A stretch of DNA of 64,000 nucleotides from Methanoregulaceae archaeon UBA467 (GTDB taxonomy: Archaea > Halobacteriota > Methanomicrobia > Methanomicrobiales > Methanospirillaceae), in contig DASP01000012.1 of NCBI GenBank assembly GCA_002503825.1, forward strand, positions 94,103-158,102, in the 5' to 3' direction. A program made the translations under genes and the position numbers. Shown here piece after piece: positions 17,646-27,516 of this stretch; position 1 is the first letter of the stretch, and each line of letters begins with the position of its first letter. The notes under the pieces were generated by a model. The model saw nothing but the letters and a program-made list of their open reading frames with translations. It searched no databases and was not told the DNA's origin.

Positions 17646-18614
17646 TTATTTATTCTCACTGGAAACCCGGAACATCCCTTCCGGAACCCGGATCTCGAAC
17701 CGGGCGCCACTGCCCGGGATCCCGTTCTCCCCGATGGTCATCCCGGTGAGAGAGAGGATCTCCCGGGCAAGAAAGAGGCCGAGGCCGGAATTCTTCCCGG
17801 CACCTTTGTTGAACAGCACGGGCTTTATGTCCGGGCTGATGCCACTACCATTGTCCCCGAATGACAGAAGAAGTATGCCGTCGCGTTCCTGTGCGTCAAT
17901 GACGATGGAGTTCAGATGTACCCCGCCATGCTTTATGGCATTGTCAATGAGATTATAGAACACCTTTGCCAGGAGCGGGTCGGCAAAGACCTCGATATCA
18001 TTCCGTTTCACATCGATGCGGATATCCCCACGCGGGAGTTGCTGTGATGCGATCCGGATTAATTCAGAAAAATTCTGCCATTCCGGAGCCTGTACTCCCA
18101 TATCCTCATAATCTTTTGTGAAATTGATCTGGTGTTCGATATTATCTGCGATTTTTTGCTCAGTTTTAATAAATTCTGACATCCGGGCCGGATCGTTCAT
18201 TGAGTCCTGGATCAGCTCAAGGTATCCCTTCAGTGCCATGAGCTGGTTCTTTATATCGTGGCGGGTGATTCCGGAGAGGATCTTGAGTTTTTTATTCGCG
18301 GCCTTCAGAGCATCCTCACTTCGCCGGAGCTTCTCGGTCTTCTCCTGCATTTCGTTTTTTCGCACCAGCTGGTAATACCTGACAAGGAACGTGCTGTCTG
18401 CGATGATCAGGAAAATAAGAAACGTGGTGGTGGAGAAGGTAAAATGCTGCGCAGGATCGTCAAGAACCCCATCCGACCACTGAACCGCGAGCCACCAGTA
18501 TGGGAGTATGATGGCTGCCAGGAGAATAGTGGTGAACAGTGCCCGTACCGCTGGTCCATCTGTCCATTTTCGCTCTGCCGGCACCCGTGCAGCACTATTC
18601 CCCCAACTTCCCAT
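17646..18614 (-). CDS. Membrane-bound sensor histidine kinase
   Basis: A 322-residue kinase with two N-terminal membrane helices (about 26-46 and 60-80) and a short coiled coil (about 85-110). The phospho-acceptor box ITRHDIKNQLMALKGYLELI has its histidine near 118. The HATPase domain has N-box NLIDNAIKHGG, G1 DNGSGI and G2 SGLGLFLARE. The H-box with HDIKNQL is typical of kinases abundant in Methanomicrobiales. No response regulator is adjacent. The short extracytoplasmic loop suggests sensing within the membrane. It diverges from the membrane protein gene at 18656. Confidence 0.85.
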   Translation of the reverse strand: MGSWGNSAARVPAERKWTDGPAVRALFTTILLAAIILPYWWLAVQWSDGVLDDPAQHFTFSTTTFLIFLIIADSTFLVRYYQLVRKNEMQEKTEKLRRSEDALKAANKKLKILSGITRHDIKNQLMALKGYLELIQDSMNDPARMSEFIKTEQKIADNIEHQINFTKDYEDMGVQAPEWQNFSELIRIASQQLPRGDIRIDVKRNDIEVFADPLLAKVFYNLIDNAIKHGGVHLNSIVIDAQERDGILLLSFGDNGSGISPDIKPVLFNKGAGKNSGLGLFLAREILSLTGMTIGENGIPGSGARFEIRVPEGMFRVSSENK

Positions 18615-18655
18615 TAGTAAAATGTTTGTGTGAGACGGACTTAAATGATATGTGA

Positions 18656-19291
18656 ATGGTGTCTTCCGTGAGGTTACAGGAAATGCCGGATCTCACTGAA
18701 TCCGTAACAACAACAAAACAGAAACCTGTACCGTTTTTCCTGTACCTTGCCCTGTTGTTCCTGCTGATTTGTATCAATGCACTGGGTGCAAAGTTTGCAG
18801 TATTCTCTTTTGAACTGGCTCCCGGGGTCTCTTCGGTCTATATCATCGTCGCCGTGATGATCGTCTTTGGCCTGTGGTTCGGCTTGTACGGGGCAATTGC
18901 AGCGTATTTCGGATGTTTCATCGGGGCAGGCATGTTAAGTGGCATCCCTCCTGACGTCAATATCTACTGGTCTCTTGCCGATTTCTGGGAAGTGCTCATC
19001 CCGCTTGCGGCATTCAGGGCATTTGGATGTGATCCGGGCCTTAAAAACTGGCGGGACGCCGGTGTTCTCCTGGTATTCGGGATCATACTCAATAACGTGG
19101 CAGGGGCCACCTGGGGAGCGGTCGGTCTTGCCCTGGGAGGAGAGATCCCATGGTCGGAGGTTGTACAGGTGTGCTACGGCTGGCTGTCCGTGAACCTGAT
19201 CGTGTGCATCGTTCTCCTCCCCCTGATGCTTTTCTTCATTACACCCTACCTCCGGGATCACGAGCTGTACGTCAGGCGGTACTGGCATTAG
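18656..19291 (+). CDS. Multi-pass membrane protein (MASE1-like sensor module)
   Basis: A 211-residue protein with about six hydrophobic helices between residues 28 and 195, and motifs FAVFSFELAPGVSSVY and WFGLYGAIAAYFGCFIGAG. The arrangement resembles MASE1-type membrane sensing domains without an attached signalling domain. It starts 41 nt from, and divergent to, the histidine kinase. It may supply the sensory input that the kinase lacks, but that is inference. A start at the ATG for MPDLTES (nine codons later) is possible. Confidence 0.55.
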   Translation: MVSSVRLQEMPDLTESVTTTKQKPVPFFLYLALLFLLICINALGAKFAVFSFELAPGVSSVYIIVAVMIVFGLWFGLYGAIAAYFGCFIGAGMLSGIPPDVNIYWSLADFWEVLIPLAAFRAFGCDPGLKNWRDAGVLLVFGIILNNVAGATWGAVGLALGGEIPWSEVVQVCYGWLSVNLIVCIVLLPLMLFFITPYLRDHELYVRRYWH

Positions 19292-19369
19292 GGCCTTTAT
19301 ATTTTTAAATTCCGGATCAGACGCGGGTTTTTAGTGGAAATTAAAGCAGATAATCCTGCTGACGAGGGG

Positions 19370-19468
19370 ACTATCCTGTTCTTCTCTCATGGATTTTACC
19401 CTGGCCGTGACTATCGCCACTTCGTAACAGGGTTCACGAGTACACTATCCTGTTCTCATCTCATGGAT
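19370..19468 (+). repeat. Imperfect 25-bp direct repeat, 74-bp spacing
   Basis: Two copies of a 25-bp sequence beginning ACTATCCTGTTCT and ending CTCATGGAT lie at 19370-19394 and 19444-19468, differing at two positions. They sit in the 246-bp gap between two convergent genes. The purpose is unknown; a duplicated binding site or the trace of slippage or recombination are both possible. Confidence 0.6.
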
Positions 19469-19537
19469 GGAACTGCAGGGTTCAGCCCGGAAATGGATAT
19501 TTTACCGGTCGGACCGGGAAACGAGAGCCTGTTATTT

Positions 19538-21505
19538 TCAGAGAGCGGAATCGTGGATAAATTTCCGGACATTCTCCACGCTCCCCACCACAACCACGAG
19601 GTCGTCAGGTTCAAGGGACGATTCGCCCCCGGGATTCAGGAGGGTCTGATCTCCACGCCGGATTGCAATCACGCTGATCCCCTTCTCCTGTCGCCACCGG
19701 GTCTCTGCCAGGATCTTCCCGGCATACGGGCTCTCATCCGAAATCCTGAACGATGCGACATCAAGGTCAGGGAGGTGCAGCCTGAGACGGGCGAGGGGAG
19801 TTGCCGGAAAATTCCGAAGCATCTCATAATTTTCAGCCCGGATCTCTTCCACGAGCCGGTTAATCTCTTCCGTCGGGGTGAGATAGTTCCGCAGCACCCG
19901 GGCAAAGAGTCCGACCGACGTTTCAAACTCCTCGGGGATTACTTCATTTGCACCGAGGCTCCTGAGCGGCGAGACCTCGCTGACAAACCGGGTCCTGACA
20001 AGGATATGGACCCGGGAATTCATGGACCTGGCACCCTGGACAACCTGCTGCGTGGCAATCCTGTCGGCGATGACCACGACGATGCTGCGGGCATCCCGGA
20101 TTCCTGCGAGTTCCAGCACCGCCGCCTGGGTCGCATCCCCGTAAAATATTGGCTCTCCACGTTCGCATTCCTCTCTGACAACGTCGGGATTGATATCTAT
20201 GATACGGTAGGGAATTCCGGCATACTTAGCTGCACGGGCAACATTCTTGCCGTTGAGCCCGTACCCGACGATGATTAAGTGGTCAGCTGTCGCCGGGGCA
20301 CGGGTGAGATCGAACCCGCAGGACGGCCCCATGATATCCCCCATTTTATCAGAGAGGTGTCCGGCGATCCGGTGTGATGACCCTATCACGAAGGGCGTCG
20401 CGAGCATCGTAACCAGTGTGACATCAAGGATTACCTGGTAGATGCTCCCGGGTATCAGCCCGAAATCTTCTCCCGCCTTTGCAAGGATAAAAGAAAATTC
20501 CCCGATCTGGCAGAGTGCCAGCCCGGTGAGGATCCCGGTCCGGCGGGGGAGGTTTAAAAAAACGGTCGTAATCGACCCGGTAAAAAATTTCAGGACGATG
20601 ATGCCGGCCGCAAGTCCGAGGATGAGCAGCGGTTGCGAGAGGAAAAACCCGACATCGAGGAGCATCCCGATCGAGATGAAAAAGAACCCGGCAAACAGGT
20701 CTCGAAACGGCATTATATGGCTTAATGCAGCCACACTGAACTCCGATTCAGAGATCATCAGGCCGGCGATGAAGGCACCGAGTGCAAGCGAGACGCCGGT
20801 CTGGCTGATAATCCATGCAATGGCAAAGCAGACGGCGATCACGCTCAGCAGGAATAATTCCTGGCTTTTTACCTTTGCTGAATAATAGAGAAGCCGCGGC
20901 ACGATGTAGCGGGTACTGAAAATCACCAGTCCGACGACGGCAATACCGGTGAGAAAGAGCAGGACGATGGACGAAGCCCCGTATTGTTCAGACCCGGCAA
21001 GGATCGGGGTGATAAACATCAGGGGTATAAGCATGAGGTCCTGGAAAATCAGGATTGAAAGTGCAGTTTTCCCGTGAATGCTCTCGAGCTCGCCCCGCTC
21101 CTGCAGTACTCTCATCACGATGGCGGTACTCGAGAGCGATACAAGAAGACCGAGAAAAATAGCCTGGTTGAGCGAAGTGCCAAAAAACAGGGCGCCGGCC
21201 ATGACGCAGGCGGTTGTCATGACCATCTGGAGCGTGCCCCCGAGGACGACTAATTTTTTCACTTCAAAGAGGCTTTTTAAGGAGAACTGGATCCCGATGG
21301 TGAACAGGAGAAAAATGACGCCGATTTCGGCGAACAGTTCGATGATCTGGGGGTCCCCCACCACGCTCAGCACGAACGGGCCGGCAAGGATCCCTGAAAG
21401 GATATACCCGATTATGAGGGGTATTTTGAAAAAATTACAGATAAACAGGACAAAAAGTGAGAGGATCAGGATGAGCATGACTTCCGTTAAAAAAATGGTA
21501 TCCAT
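19538..21505 (-). CDS. Cation:proton antiporter with TrkA regulatory domains (KefB-like, CPA2)
   Basis: A 655-residue CPA2 antiporter. About twelve membrane helices cover residues 5-380. A TrkA-N (RCK) domain follows with NAD-binding IIVGYGLNGKNVA (about 410-422). A TrkA-C domain covers about 570-650. The order matches KefB/KefC-type K+ or Na+/H+ exchangers whose activity is gated by nucleotide binding to the RCK module. It is one of three ion transporters in tandem on the minus strand (19.5-24.5 kb) and probably serves in pH and cation homeostasis. Confidence 0.9.
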   Translation of the reverse strand: MDTIFLTEVMLILILSLFVLFICNFFKIPLIIGYILSGILAGPFVLSVVGDPQIIELFAEIGVIFLLFTIGIQFSLKSLFEVKKLVVLGGTLQMVMTTACVMAGALFFGTSLNQAIFLGLLVSLSSTAIVMRVLQERGELESIHGKTALSILIFQDLMLIPLMFITPILAGSEQYGASSIVLLFLTGIAVVGLVIFSTRYIVPRLLYYSAKVKSQELFLLSVIAVCFAIAWIISQTGVSLALGAFIAGLMISESEFSVAALSHIMPFRDLFAGFFFISIGMLLDVGFFLSQPLLILGLAAGIIVLKFFTGSITTVFLNLPRRTGILTGLALCQIGEFSFILAKAGEDFGLIPGSIYQVILDVTLVTMLATPFVIGSSHRIAGHLSDKMGDIMGPSCGFDLTRAPATADHLIIVGYGLNGKNVARAAKYAGIPYRIIDINPDVVREECERGEPIFYGDATQAAVLELAGIRDARSIVVVIADRIATQQVVQGARSMNSRVHILVRTRFVSEVSPLRSLGANEVIPEEFETSVGLFARVLRNYLTPTEEINRLVEEIRAENYEMLRNFPATPLARLRLHLPDLDVASFRISDESPYAGKILAETRWRQEKGISVIAIRRGDQTLLNPGGESSLEPDDLVVVVGSVENVRKFIHDSAL

Positions 21506-21693
21506 TCACCACTACATGGTGTCTTAAAAATAAATATCTTGGGTAGTCATGGAGATTCCGGCTCCATCTGCTTCCCGGATTCACCGGCCTGCACATCCTT
21601 TCCGGCGGCATGGACCCGGCTGCTGATGTCACACCGATTCATCACACGCACCGGCCTGTATTTTTGGATAAAGAGGGATATGACCCGGTTTTT

Positions 21694-23136
21694 TTACTTC
21701 CTTATACGGATACGGTCCGCGATCCTGCAGCCCCTGAACCAGCAGAACGTGACGATGAGTACCAGCACAACAAGGATAATTGTAACAATTCCCTCTGCCT
21801 GCAGGAGTGTCCCGATAAACCTGCTTCCCGGGAGGATTCTCAAACCCGGGTAATCAATGCCTGACAGCAGTCGGGCCCCGGTCGTGATGACGAGGACCCC
21901 GGGTATGACAACCCTGCACAGGGGATGGATAATCCTGCTGAGTGCCGGCCCGATCTCGTTATCGAGCACTTTCCGGGGCAGGAACCAGGCGAAGGCGACA
22001 GCGAGGAGTATAGCCGCAATGGGCAGGCCCAGCGTCCCCACCGTCTCATCCATAAAATCAAGCACACGTATCCCGCCGATCCGTAAATCGACGGCACTAT
22101 AGGAGAGGGCGGCAGGAAGACCTGCGATGATGACTGCACCGGTAAGAACCGCCGCTGCCCGTCCCCTGGACCAGCCAAGCGACTCGCGGATGGCGGCCAC
22201 GCTTACTTCCAGCATGGATATTGAAGAGGTAAGTGCTGCAAAGAAGAGCACGAGGAAAAATGCCGATGCGATGAGCCAGCCTCCCGGCATTACGGCAAAG
22301 GCTTTCGGCAGGGTGGAAAAGGCCAGCTCCGCCCCGGCGGTCGGGACCAGTCCGAAGGAAAAAACTATCGGAAAGATCACGATGCCTGCCAGCATGGCGA
22401 CGCCGACATCGGCCACGGTGATTATCAGTGAGGCGACCGGCAGCCCCTGCTCCCGGCTGGTGTAGGCCCCGTAGGTAAGCAGGATACCAGTACCCACCGA
22501 AAGGGAGAAGAAGGCCTGCCCGAACGCCGCACTCCAGATGAGGGGATTGCCCAGAACAGAGAAATCAGGAGTGATAAAAAATGCCATCCCTTCGGAAAAC
22601 CCCGGCGCCGTCGAACCATAAATGGCGAGGAGAACGAGGATTACGATCGAGACAGGGATCAGGATAAAGGAGATCCGTTCGATTCCTGCCCGTATGCCAC
22701 GGGATACAACAATCCCGGTCAGGCATGCCGTCACTATGAACATGATCACCGGCACCCACCCGGATACGAAACCGGAGAATGGGACGGTCTCACCGGCCAG
22801 CGAGAAGAGGGAATACCCGAGCGTCCACCCGGTAATCACCAGGTAGTATGAGAACACGAGAAACACGATCACGCAGAGAAGCCACCCGATAATCCTGAAC
22901 TGCGGCCGTACCGAACGGAAGGCACTGACCACAGTCCCACGGAAGTGCCGGCCCATAGCCAGTTCGAAGATCATGAGCGGAAGGGCGCACAGAAAAACGG
23001 CGATAAGGTACGGGACGAGGTATGCCCCTCCCCCGTTCTGGCCCACCACGGATGAGAAACGCCAGATATTTCCAATGCCGACTGCCGAACCAATCGCCGC
23101 GAGAATAAACCCTGTCCGTGATGACCACTGCTCCAT
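21694..23136 (-). CDS. Sodium-dependent transporter of the neurotransmitter:sodium symporter family
   Basis: A 480-residue SNF/NSS transporter. The first helix carries the family signature GSAVGIGNIWRFSSVVG with NGGGAYLVPY directly after (about 16-45), including the unwound Na+/substrate-binding glycines. Eleven to twelve helices follow. Prokaryotic relatives such as LeuT, TnaT and MhsT import hydrophobic amino acids with Na+. No substrate can be assigned. It uses the Na+ gradient maintained by neighbouring antiporters. Confidence 0.9.
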   Translation of the reverse strand: MEQWSSRTGFILAAIGSAVGIGNIWRFSSVVGQNGGGAYLVPYLIAVFLCALPLMIFELAMGRHFRGTVVSAFRSVRPQFRIIGWLLCVIVFLVFSYYLVITGWTLGYSLFSLAGETVPFSGFVSGWVPVIMFIVTACLTGIVVSRGIRAGIERISFILIPVSIVILVLLAIYGSTAPGFSEGMAFFITPDFSVLGNPLIWSAAFGQAFFSLSVGTGILLTYGAYTSREQGLPVASLIITVADVGVAMLAGIVIFPIVFSFGLVPTAGAELAFSTLPKAFAVMPGGWLIASAFFLVLFFAALTSSISMLEVSVAAIRESLGWSRGRAAAVLTGAVIIAGLPAALSYSAVDLRIGGIRVLDFMDETVGTLGLPIAAILLAVAFAWFLPRKVLDNEIGPALSRIIHPLCRVVIPGVLVITTGARLLSGIDYPGLRILPGSRFIGTLLQAEGIVTIILVVLVLIVTFCWFRGCRIADRIRIRK

Positions 23137-23313
23137 GAAAAATACCGCTCCGTAGGATTGTTATATTTATTACAGGTAAAAATTGGTTCCGGAACCGTTC
23201 ATAAGGACACTTACCGCCCGGTGAGATCCGCCCGGAAGCGGAAGCCTTAGCGGCACGATTGTTTTCATATCCTTACAGGTATCAGGCGCTCCCGGAAACC
23301 GCAGGGAAAAGTA

Positions 23314-24507
23314 TCATATCTCCGCTGCCGGTTCACAGTATTCGCCCTTGTAGAACCAGTTCCTGTACACAATCGGTGTGATAAGGGTAGTGAGCAGGCT
23401 CATGAGGATGATGATGACAAAGACCTCCTGGCCGATATATCCCTGTTCAAGCCCGATGAGTGCGACGATCATGGCTACTTCCCCTCTCGGCGCCATACCA
23501 AATCCTATAATCAATGCATCCTTTGTGCACATACCCGCGGCACGGGCAGGTATGGCACACCCCGCCACCTTGGTGATGATTGCGACAACCGTGAGGACGA
23601 CGAGGAAGGGCAGGATCGCCAACGTGATCATCTTGAAGTCGGCGACCACCCCGAGCGAGACAAAGAATATGGCGGCGAAGATGATCTTTAAGAATTCGGC
23701 CCCCTCCTTGATATCCACGCTCCGTTTCAGCGAGAGCCCCTCGAACGAGATCCCGGCGATAAATGCCCCGACGATAGCAGAGAGTCCCATTATTTCTGCG
23801 ATCATCGCATAGAGGAACGCAAACATCATTGCGAAGATGAAGATGAACTCCGGGTACCTGGACACAAAAGTGGTATGGTCCAGTTTTACCAGGAACCGGG
23901 TAACAACCAGGATCCCGAATGCCCCGGCAAGTACCAGGAACAGTACGGTTTTTAAGAGGATGAAGAGTATGACTTCGGGGGAGAACGCACCGGCTACCAC
24001 GTCCCCGGTGATGGCCAGGGCGATAAGGCTGAGCACGTCGTCGATGACCGCCGCACCGATGATGGCCCTGGCAGGACCGGTCTGGAGCTTATCCATTTCC
24101 TGAAGGATATTGGCCGTGATGGCAATGCTCGTCGCCGTGAGTGCCGTTCCTATGAACAGTGCTGATGAAAAATCCATACCCGCCCATACTGCAACGGCAT
24201 AGCCGCCTATCCATGGCACTATCACCCCGGCAAGGGCGATGAGGGCATAGGATGGTTTGAGGATATCTTTTAACTTGAATTCAAACCCGATGACAAAGAG
24301 CAGGATCACTGCCCCGAGATGGGCCAGGCCTCGCACGAACTCGTTGTACGAGACAAGCCCGAGAACGCTCGGGCCGATTATGACCCCGACCAGGATAATG
24401 CCTACCACCGCGGACTGGTTGATCCGGGATGCGATCAGGTATCCCCCGAGTGCGGCAAAGAGGAGAAGGCTCACCTGGAATTCAGGGCTTGCAAAGATCC
24501 CTTCCAT
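23314..24507 (-). CDS. Na+/H+ antiporter (CPA2, NapA-like)
   Basis: A 397-residue antiporter with about twelve helices. The TIAxxx-like region near SAIVGAFIAGISFEG and the AVIDDVLSLIALA segment hold the acidic pair (DD) that binds Na+ and protons in the NapA/CPA2 family. The open frame runs 34 codons further upstream, but MEGIFASPEFQVS at 24507 is the usual N-terminus for the family, just before helix 1. No ribosome binding site settles it. It lacks the TrkA domains present in the other antiporter of this cluster. Confidence 0.85.
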   Translation of the reverse strand: MEGIFASPEFQVSLLLFAALGGYLIASRINQSAVVGIILVGVIIGPSVLGLVSYNEFVRGLAHLGAVILLFVIGFEFKLKDILKPSYALIALAGVIVPWIGGYAVAVWAGMDFSSALFIGTALTATSIAITANILQEMDKLQTGPARAIIGAAVIDDVLSLIALAITGDVVAGAFSPEVILFILLKTVLFLVLAGAFGILVVTRFLVKLDHTTFVSRYPEFIFIFAMMFAFLYAMIAEIMGLSAIVGAFIAGISFEGLSLKRSVDIKEGAEFLKIIFAAIFFVSLGVVADFKMITLAILPFLVVLTVVAIITKVAGCAIPARAAGMCTKDALIIGFGMAPRGEVAMIVALIGLEQGYIGQEVFVIIILMSLLTTLITPIVYRNWFYKGEYCEPAAEI

Positions 24508-24806
24508 GATGGTATATACTATGCTGTTCCGGTCAAAAAAGAATTCTGTGAAAGGAGTATAACGATATCGGAGACCGGCAGAAGGAAGTTTCCTGCACAT
24601 GTCCGGCACGGGTCATCATCAGCCTGGAGATTGCTGCAGGCATCAGGGTGGACGCACGTGAACTCAAGGGGTCCCGGGGATCAACCGCCGGATCAGTCAT
24701 AACATGGCGTTCCATGCAATCATGGGCACTCCTGATCCCGGCCCGTAGATTTATATGCCGGCAGGAATAATTTCAGGTCACCAGACGAAAGGGATGTGAA
24801 AACAGC

Positions 24807-25094
24807 ATGGACAAATTTATGGAGATAGCACAGAAGATGGAGAAGATGTCCCCTGATGAGAAAAAGCAGGTGATGATGAAGAACAGGTCGATCTGCATCT
24901 GTGCAAAATGCCCGTCCTATACGACGTGCATGAAGGTGAAGGAAGAACTGCTCTTCTGTTCGACAGGAAAAAGCACGTGTACCGTTGAGAAGAAAGCCTG
25001 TATCTGCCCGTCATGCCCGGTGACCGGCATGATGGGGCTTTCCCATGCATATTACTGCATAAAGGGATCCGAGAAAGAACAACGTGGAATGTAA
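24807..25094 (+). CDS. Small cysteine-rich DUF2769 protein
   Basis: A 95-residue protein with ten cysteines, grouped as CICAKCPSYTTC (about 31-42), C-x6-C (51-58) and CICPSCP (65-71), plus one near the C-terminus. The pattern fits DUF2769, a small family common in methanogens and presumed to bind metal or an Fe-S cluster. There is no signal peptide. The N-terminus is a charged helix (KMEKMSPDEKKQVMM). It stands alone with a T-rich terminator (25098-25150). Confidence 0.8.
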   Translation: MDKFMEIAQKMEKMSPDEKKQVMMKNRSICICAKCPSYTTCMKVKEELLFCSTGKSTCTVEKKACICPSCPVTGMMGLSHAYYCIKGSEKEQRGM

Positions 25095-25261
25095 TCAATC
25101 CCTTTTTCTTTAATTAAAAATCCTGTATACTTTTTTCATCTTTTTCAGGAAGGAAAGGACCATTACCCGATGATCCCTGCGGTAACGGGCCATGGATACT
25201 GATTCATTGTCGTGTCCGCTGTCACCGGTAGTGGTGCCGGTCGGCCAGAATGGTTATCCCG

Positions 25262-25456
25262 ATTCAGGACTACCTGGAACTATCCGATGAGTAAAAGGGA
25301 ATGTTCCGGCATGGTTTCGTGAACTGCACCGATCTTCCCGGATACGATCTCAGCAACCCTGAAGAGTATGAAAGGGCACGCCTGAGTGGATTGTTTCATA
25401 CGAAATGCCCGGAACTTGTCAGGGATGCCGCTGCAATCCTTGAGCGTATTCTCTAA
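25262..25456 (+). pseudogene. C-terminal remnant of a C_GCAxxG_C_C-type redox protein
   Basis: The frame from 25301 encodes 51 residues ending TKCPELVRDAAAILERIL, preceded by NCTDLPGYDLSNPEEYERA. This matches the tail of C_GCAxxG_C_C family proteins. The expected N-terminal half with the GCA-x2-G motif is missing. Upstream the frame is broken by a TAA at 25292, behind a short related stretch (IQDYLELSDE). It is most likely a decayed gene. Confidence 0.55.
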
Positions 25457-26149
25457 TACAGTTGAATTGAACCGGATATGCAGATGATACAGCGACAGGG
25501 GCCGTTCACGGGTAAAATTCATAATGACCACATGTGGATATGCCTCCCCCGTCGTGCTCCGGCCGTCAGGCTCTGTCAGATACTCATCCGGGAATTTTCC
25601 TCGCTGACTCCCGGCATGGGTTGTAACAGTCTGAAGAAATAATTGCTTCACGGACAACGGAAGGATAATGGAACTTAATATACCGCCATACAATTTATTT
25701 TTTTACTGGCCTGATTCCACCACATTCTCTACTTTCAGGAAAACACGGATCCCCTTTCCATTCCATGAGGATAATGCCGGGCTCCATGATCAGGTGTGTC
25801 GCGTGCGGGATCTGCTTCAGGTTGGCAGGGGTGCGGTTGTTCCCGGCACCCATACGCACGGTCTTCCGGTCAGTTATGTCCGGTGAGCCGGATACCGCTG
25901 AATCGATATTCCTGTCGCGGTCCGCGGTACTCAGCGTCCCAATCCCTTGCGGCCTGTTAAAATATTCCAGTCGTTTCTATGACATCATACCCACTGCTAA
26001 AGCGTTGAATCAGGATTTACCGGACGATGCTTAAATGATTTGGACAGGGGCCGACACTCGTCCCTGTAAAGTCCCGTCACGCGATGCCACGAGCGATAAT
26101 AATTTAAATGACCCAATTTTTAAATCAGAACCTTTTATTAAATTATTCG
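25457..26149. other. Gene-poor region upstream of ablA
   Basis: Several small frames overlap here, including an 89-codon frame at 25765 with a CVACGIC motif, but none shows family features or a ribosome binding site. Given the gene remnant on its left it may be a decaying region. Nothing else is identified. Confidence 0.3.
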
Positions 26150-26193
26150 ATTATTATATATATAATCGTAACCTATAATAATACCCAGGGGAT
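26150..26193 (+). promoter_or_regulatory. Promoter and ribosome binding site of ablA
   Basis: A near-palindromic TATA region (26149-26167) is followed by AGGGGATGA (26187-26195), a candidate ribosome binding site eight bases before the ATG at 26203. The AT-rich box and dyad symmetry could also be the salt-responsive control element of the operon; this is inference. Confidence 0.45.
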
Positions 26194-26202
26194 GATTTTA
26201 AA

Positions 26203-27516
26203 ATGACGTATAATTCAGCTAATTTAAAACAAATAGCCCATAATATCGATGGAGATGATGAGAGCCATGAATTCTGGAAAGACTGGAAATGGCAGCTGAA
26301 ACATTCCATCAAAGACTTATCTACACTGGAAAGGCTTCTCAATATCAATTTTCCGGATGCATATCGTGCACAGATGGAAGAGACCATACGAAAATTCCCG
26401 ATGTCTATCACACCCTATTACCTTTCTCTCATCGATACCGACGATTACCAGAATGATCCGATCTTCCTGCAGGCAGTCCCCTCCCCAAAGGAGCTGGTGA
26501 TCGAGCAGTGCGACATGTCCGATCCCCTGGCAGAGGACAAGGACAGTCCGGTTTCCCTGATTACCCACCGGTACCCGGACCGTGTACTGTTCCTGGTGAG
26601 CAACACCTGTTCCATGTACTGCCGCCATTGCACGAGGAAACGGCATGTCGGTGATATCGACTCCATTCCCGGCGAGTCTGAAATAAAAGAAGCGATTCAG
26701 TATATCAGGAACCACCCTGAGATCAGGGACGTCCTTCTCTCTGGAGGCGATCCCCTGATGCTCCCGGACGATTACCTCGAATGGGTACTCGAAGAACTCC
26801 ATTCCATTCCTCATGTTGAAGTGATAAGGATCGGTTCACGAATGCCGGTCGTGCTCCCGTACCGGATTACCGATAAACTGGTATCCATGCTGTCAAAGTA
26901 CCACCCGGTCTGGATAAACACCCATTTCAACCACCCAAAAGAGATCACTGAAGCAAGCAGGACTGCCCTCCGCAGGCTGGCAAATGCCGGAATTCCCCTT
27001 GGGAACCAGACCGTGCTGCTGGCGGGTGTCAATGACTGCCCGAGGATCATGAAGGAACTGGTCCAGAAACTGGTCAGGAACAGGGTCCGACCCTATTACC
27101 TGTACCAGTGCGACCTTTCCGAGGGATTATCCCATTTCAGGACGCCGGTGGCAAAGGGAGTCGAGATTATCGAGAACCTTGTCGGCCATACCTCGGGATT
27201 TGCCGTCCCCACGTATGTCATTGATGCACCGGGAGGCGGGGGTAAGATACCGGTCATGCCCAATTACCTGGTCTCGTGGTCGGTGCATAAAGTGGTGCTC
27301 CGCAATTACGAAGGGGTCATCTGTACCTACCAGGAACCCGATACGTACGACCGTATCACCTGTGACGGAAACTGCCAGGACTGCAGGCTCCAGCTGAAAT
27401 TAGATACCCCTGACGAGACCAGGGTGGTGGGAATCGCAAAACTCCTGGCAGACAATGATGAGGCCACCACTCTCATCCCGCAGGATACGGAGCGGGTGGA
27501 CCGGCGCAATGAGTGA
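26203..27516 (+). CDS. ablA: Lysine 2,3-aminomutase
   Basis: A 437-residue radical SAM, PLP-dependent enzyme that converts L-lysine to beta-lysine. The [4Fe-4S] cluster motif CSMYCRHC lies at about 131-138, with KRHVGD after it. The SAM-binding SGGDPLM is at about 181. The PLP lysine lies in the APGGGGKIPVMPNY stretch (about 343-356), and zinc-type cysteines CDGNCQDC are near the C-terminus. Length and order match KamA/AblA. It overlaps ablB by 8 nt; together they make the compatible solute N-epsilon-acetyl-beta-lysine under salt stress. Confidence 0.95.
   Translation: MTYNSANLKQIAHNIDGDDESHEFWKDWKWQLKHSIKDLSTLERLLNINFPDAYRAQMEETIRKFPMSITPYYLSLIDTDDYQNDPIFLQAVPSPKELVIEQCDMSDPLAEDKDSPVSLITHRYPDRVLFLVSNTCSMYCRHCTRKRHVGDIDSIPGESEIKEAIQYIRNHPEIRDVLLSGGDPLMLPDDYLEWVLEELHSIPHVEVIRIGSRMPVVLPYRITDKLVSMLSKYHPVWINTHFNHPKEITEASRTALRRLANAGIPLGNQTVLLAGVNDCPRIMKELVQKLVRNRVRPYYLYQCDLSEGLSHFRTPVAKGVEIIENLVGHTSGFAVPTYVIDAPGGGGKIPVMPNYLVSWSVHKVVLRNYEGVICTYQEPDTYDRITCDGNCQDCRLQLKLDTPDETRVVGIAKLLADNDEATTLIPQDTERVDRRNE

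Noticed and set aside
19334..20278. 314-codon open frame on the plus strand
   Set aside because: It is antisense to the antiporter gene with clear TrkA and membrane motifs; the frame itself shows no domain and odd composition.
25280..25693. 137-codon frame on the minus strand
   Set aside because: The plus strand here carries the recognisable tail of a C_GCAxxG_C_C protein, so the minus frame is a shadow in a decayed region.
25765..26034. 89-codon frame with a CVACGIC motif, possible small zinc protein
   Set aside because: One cysteine cluster without a partner pair, no ribosome binding site, and it lies in a decaying stretch.
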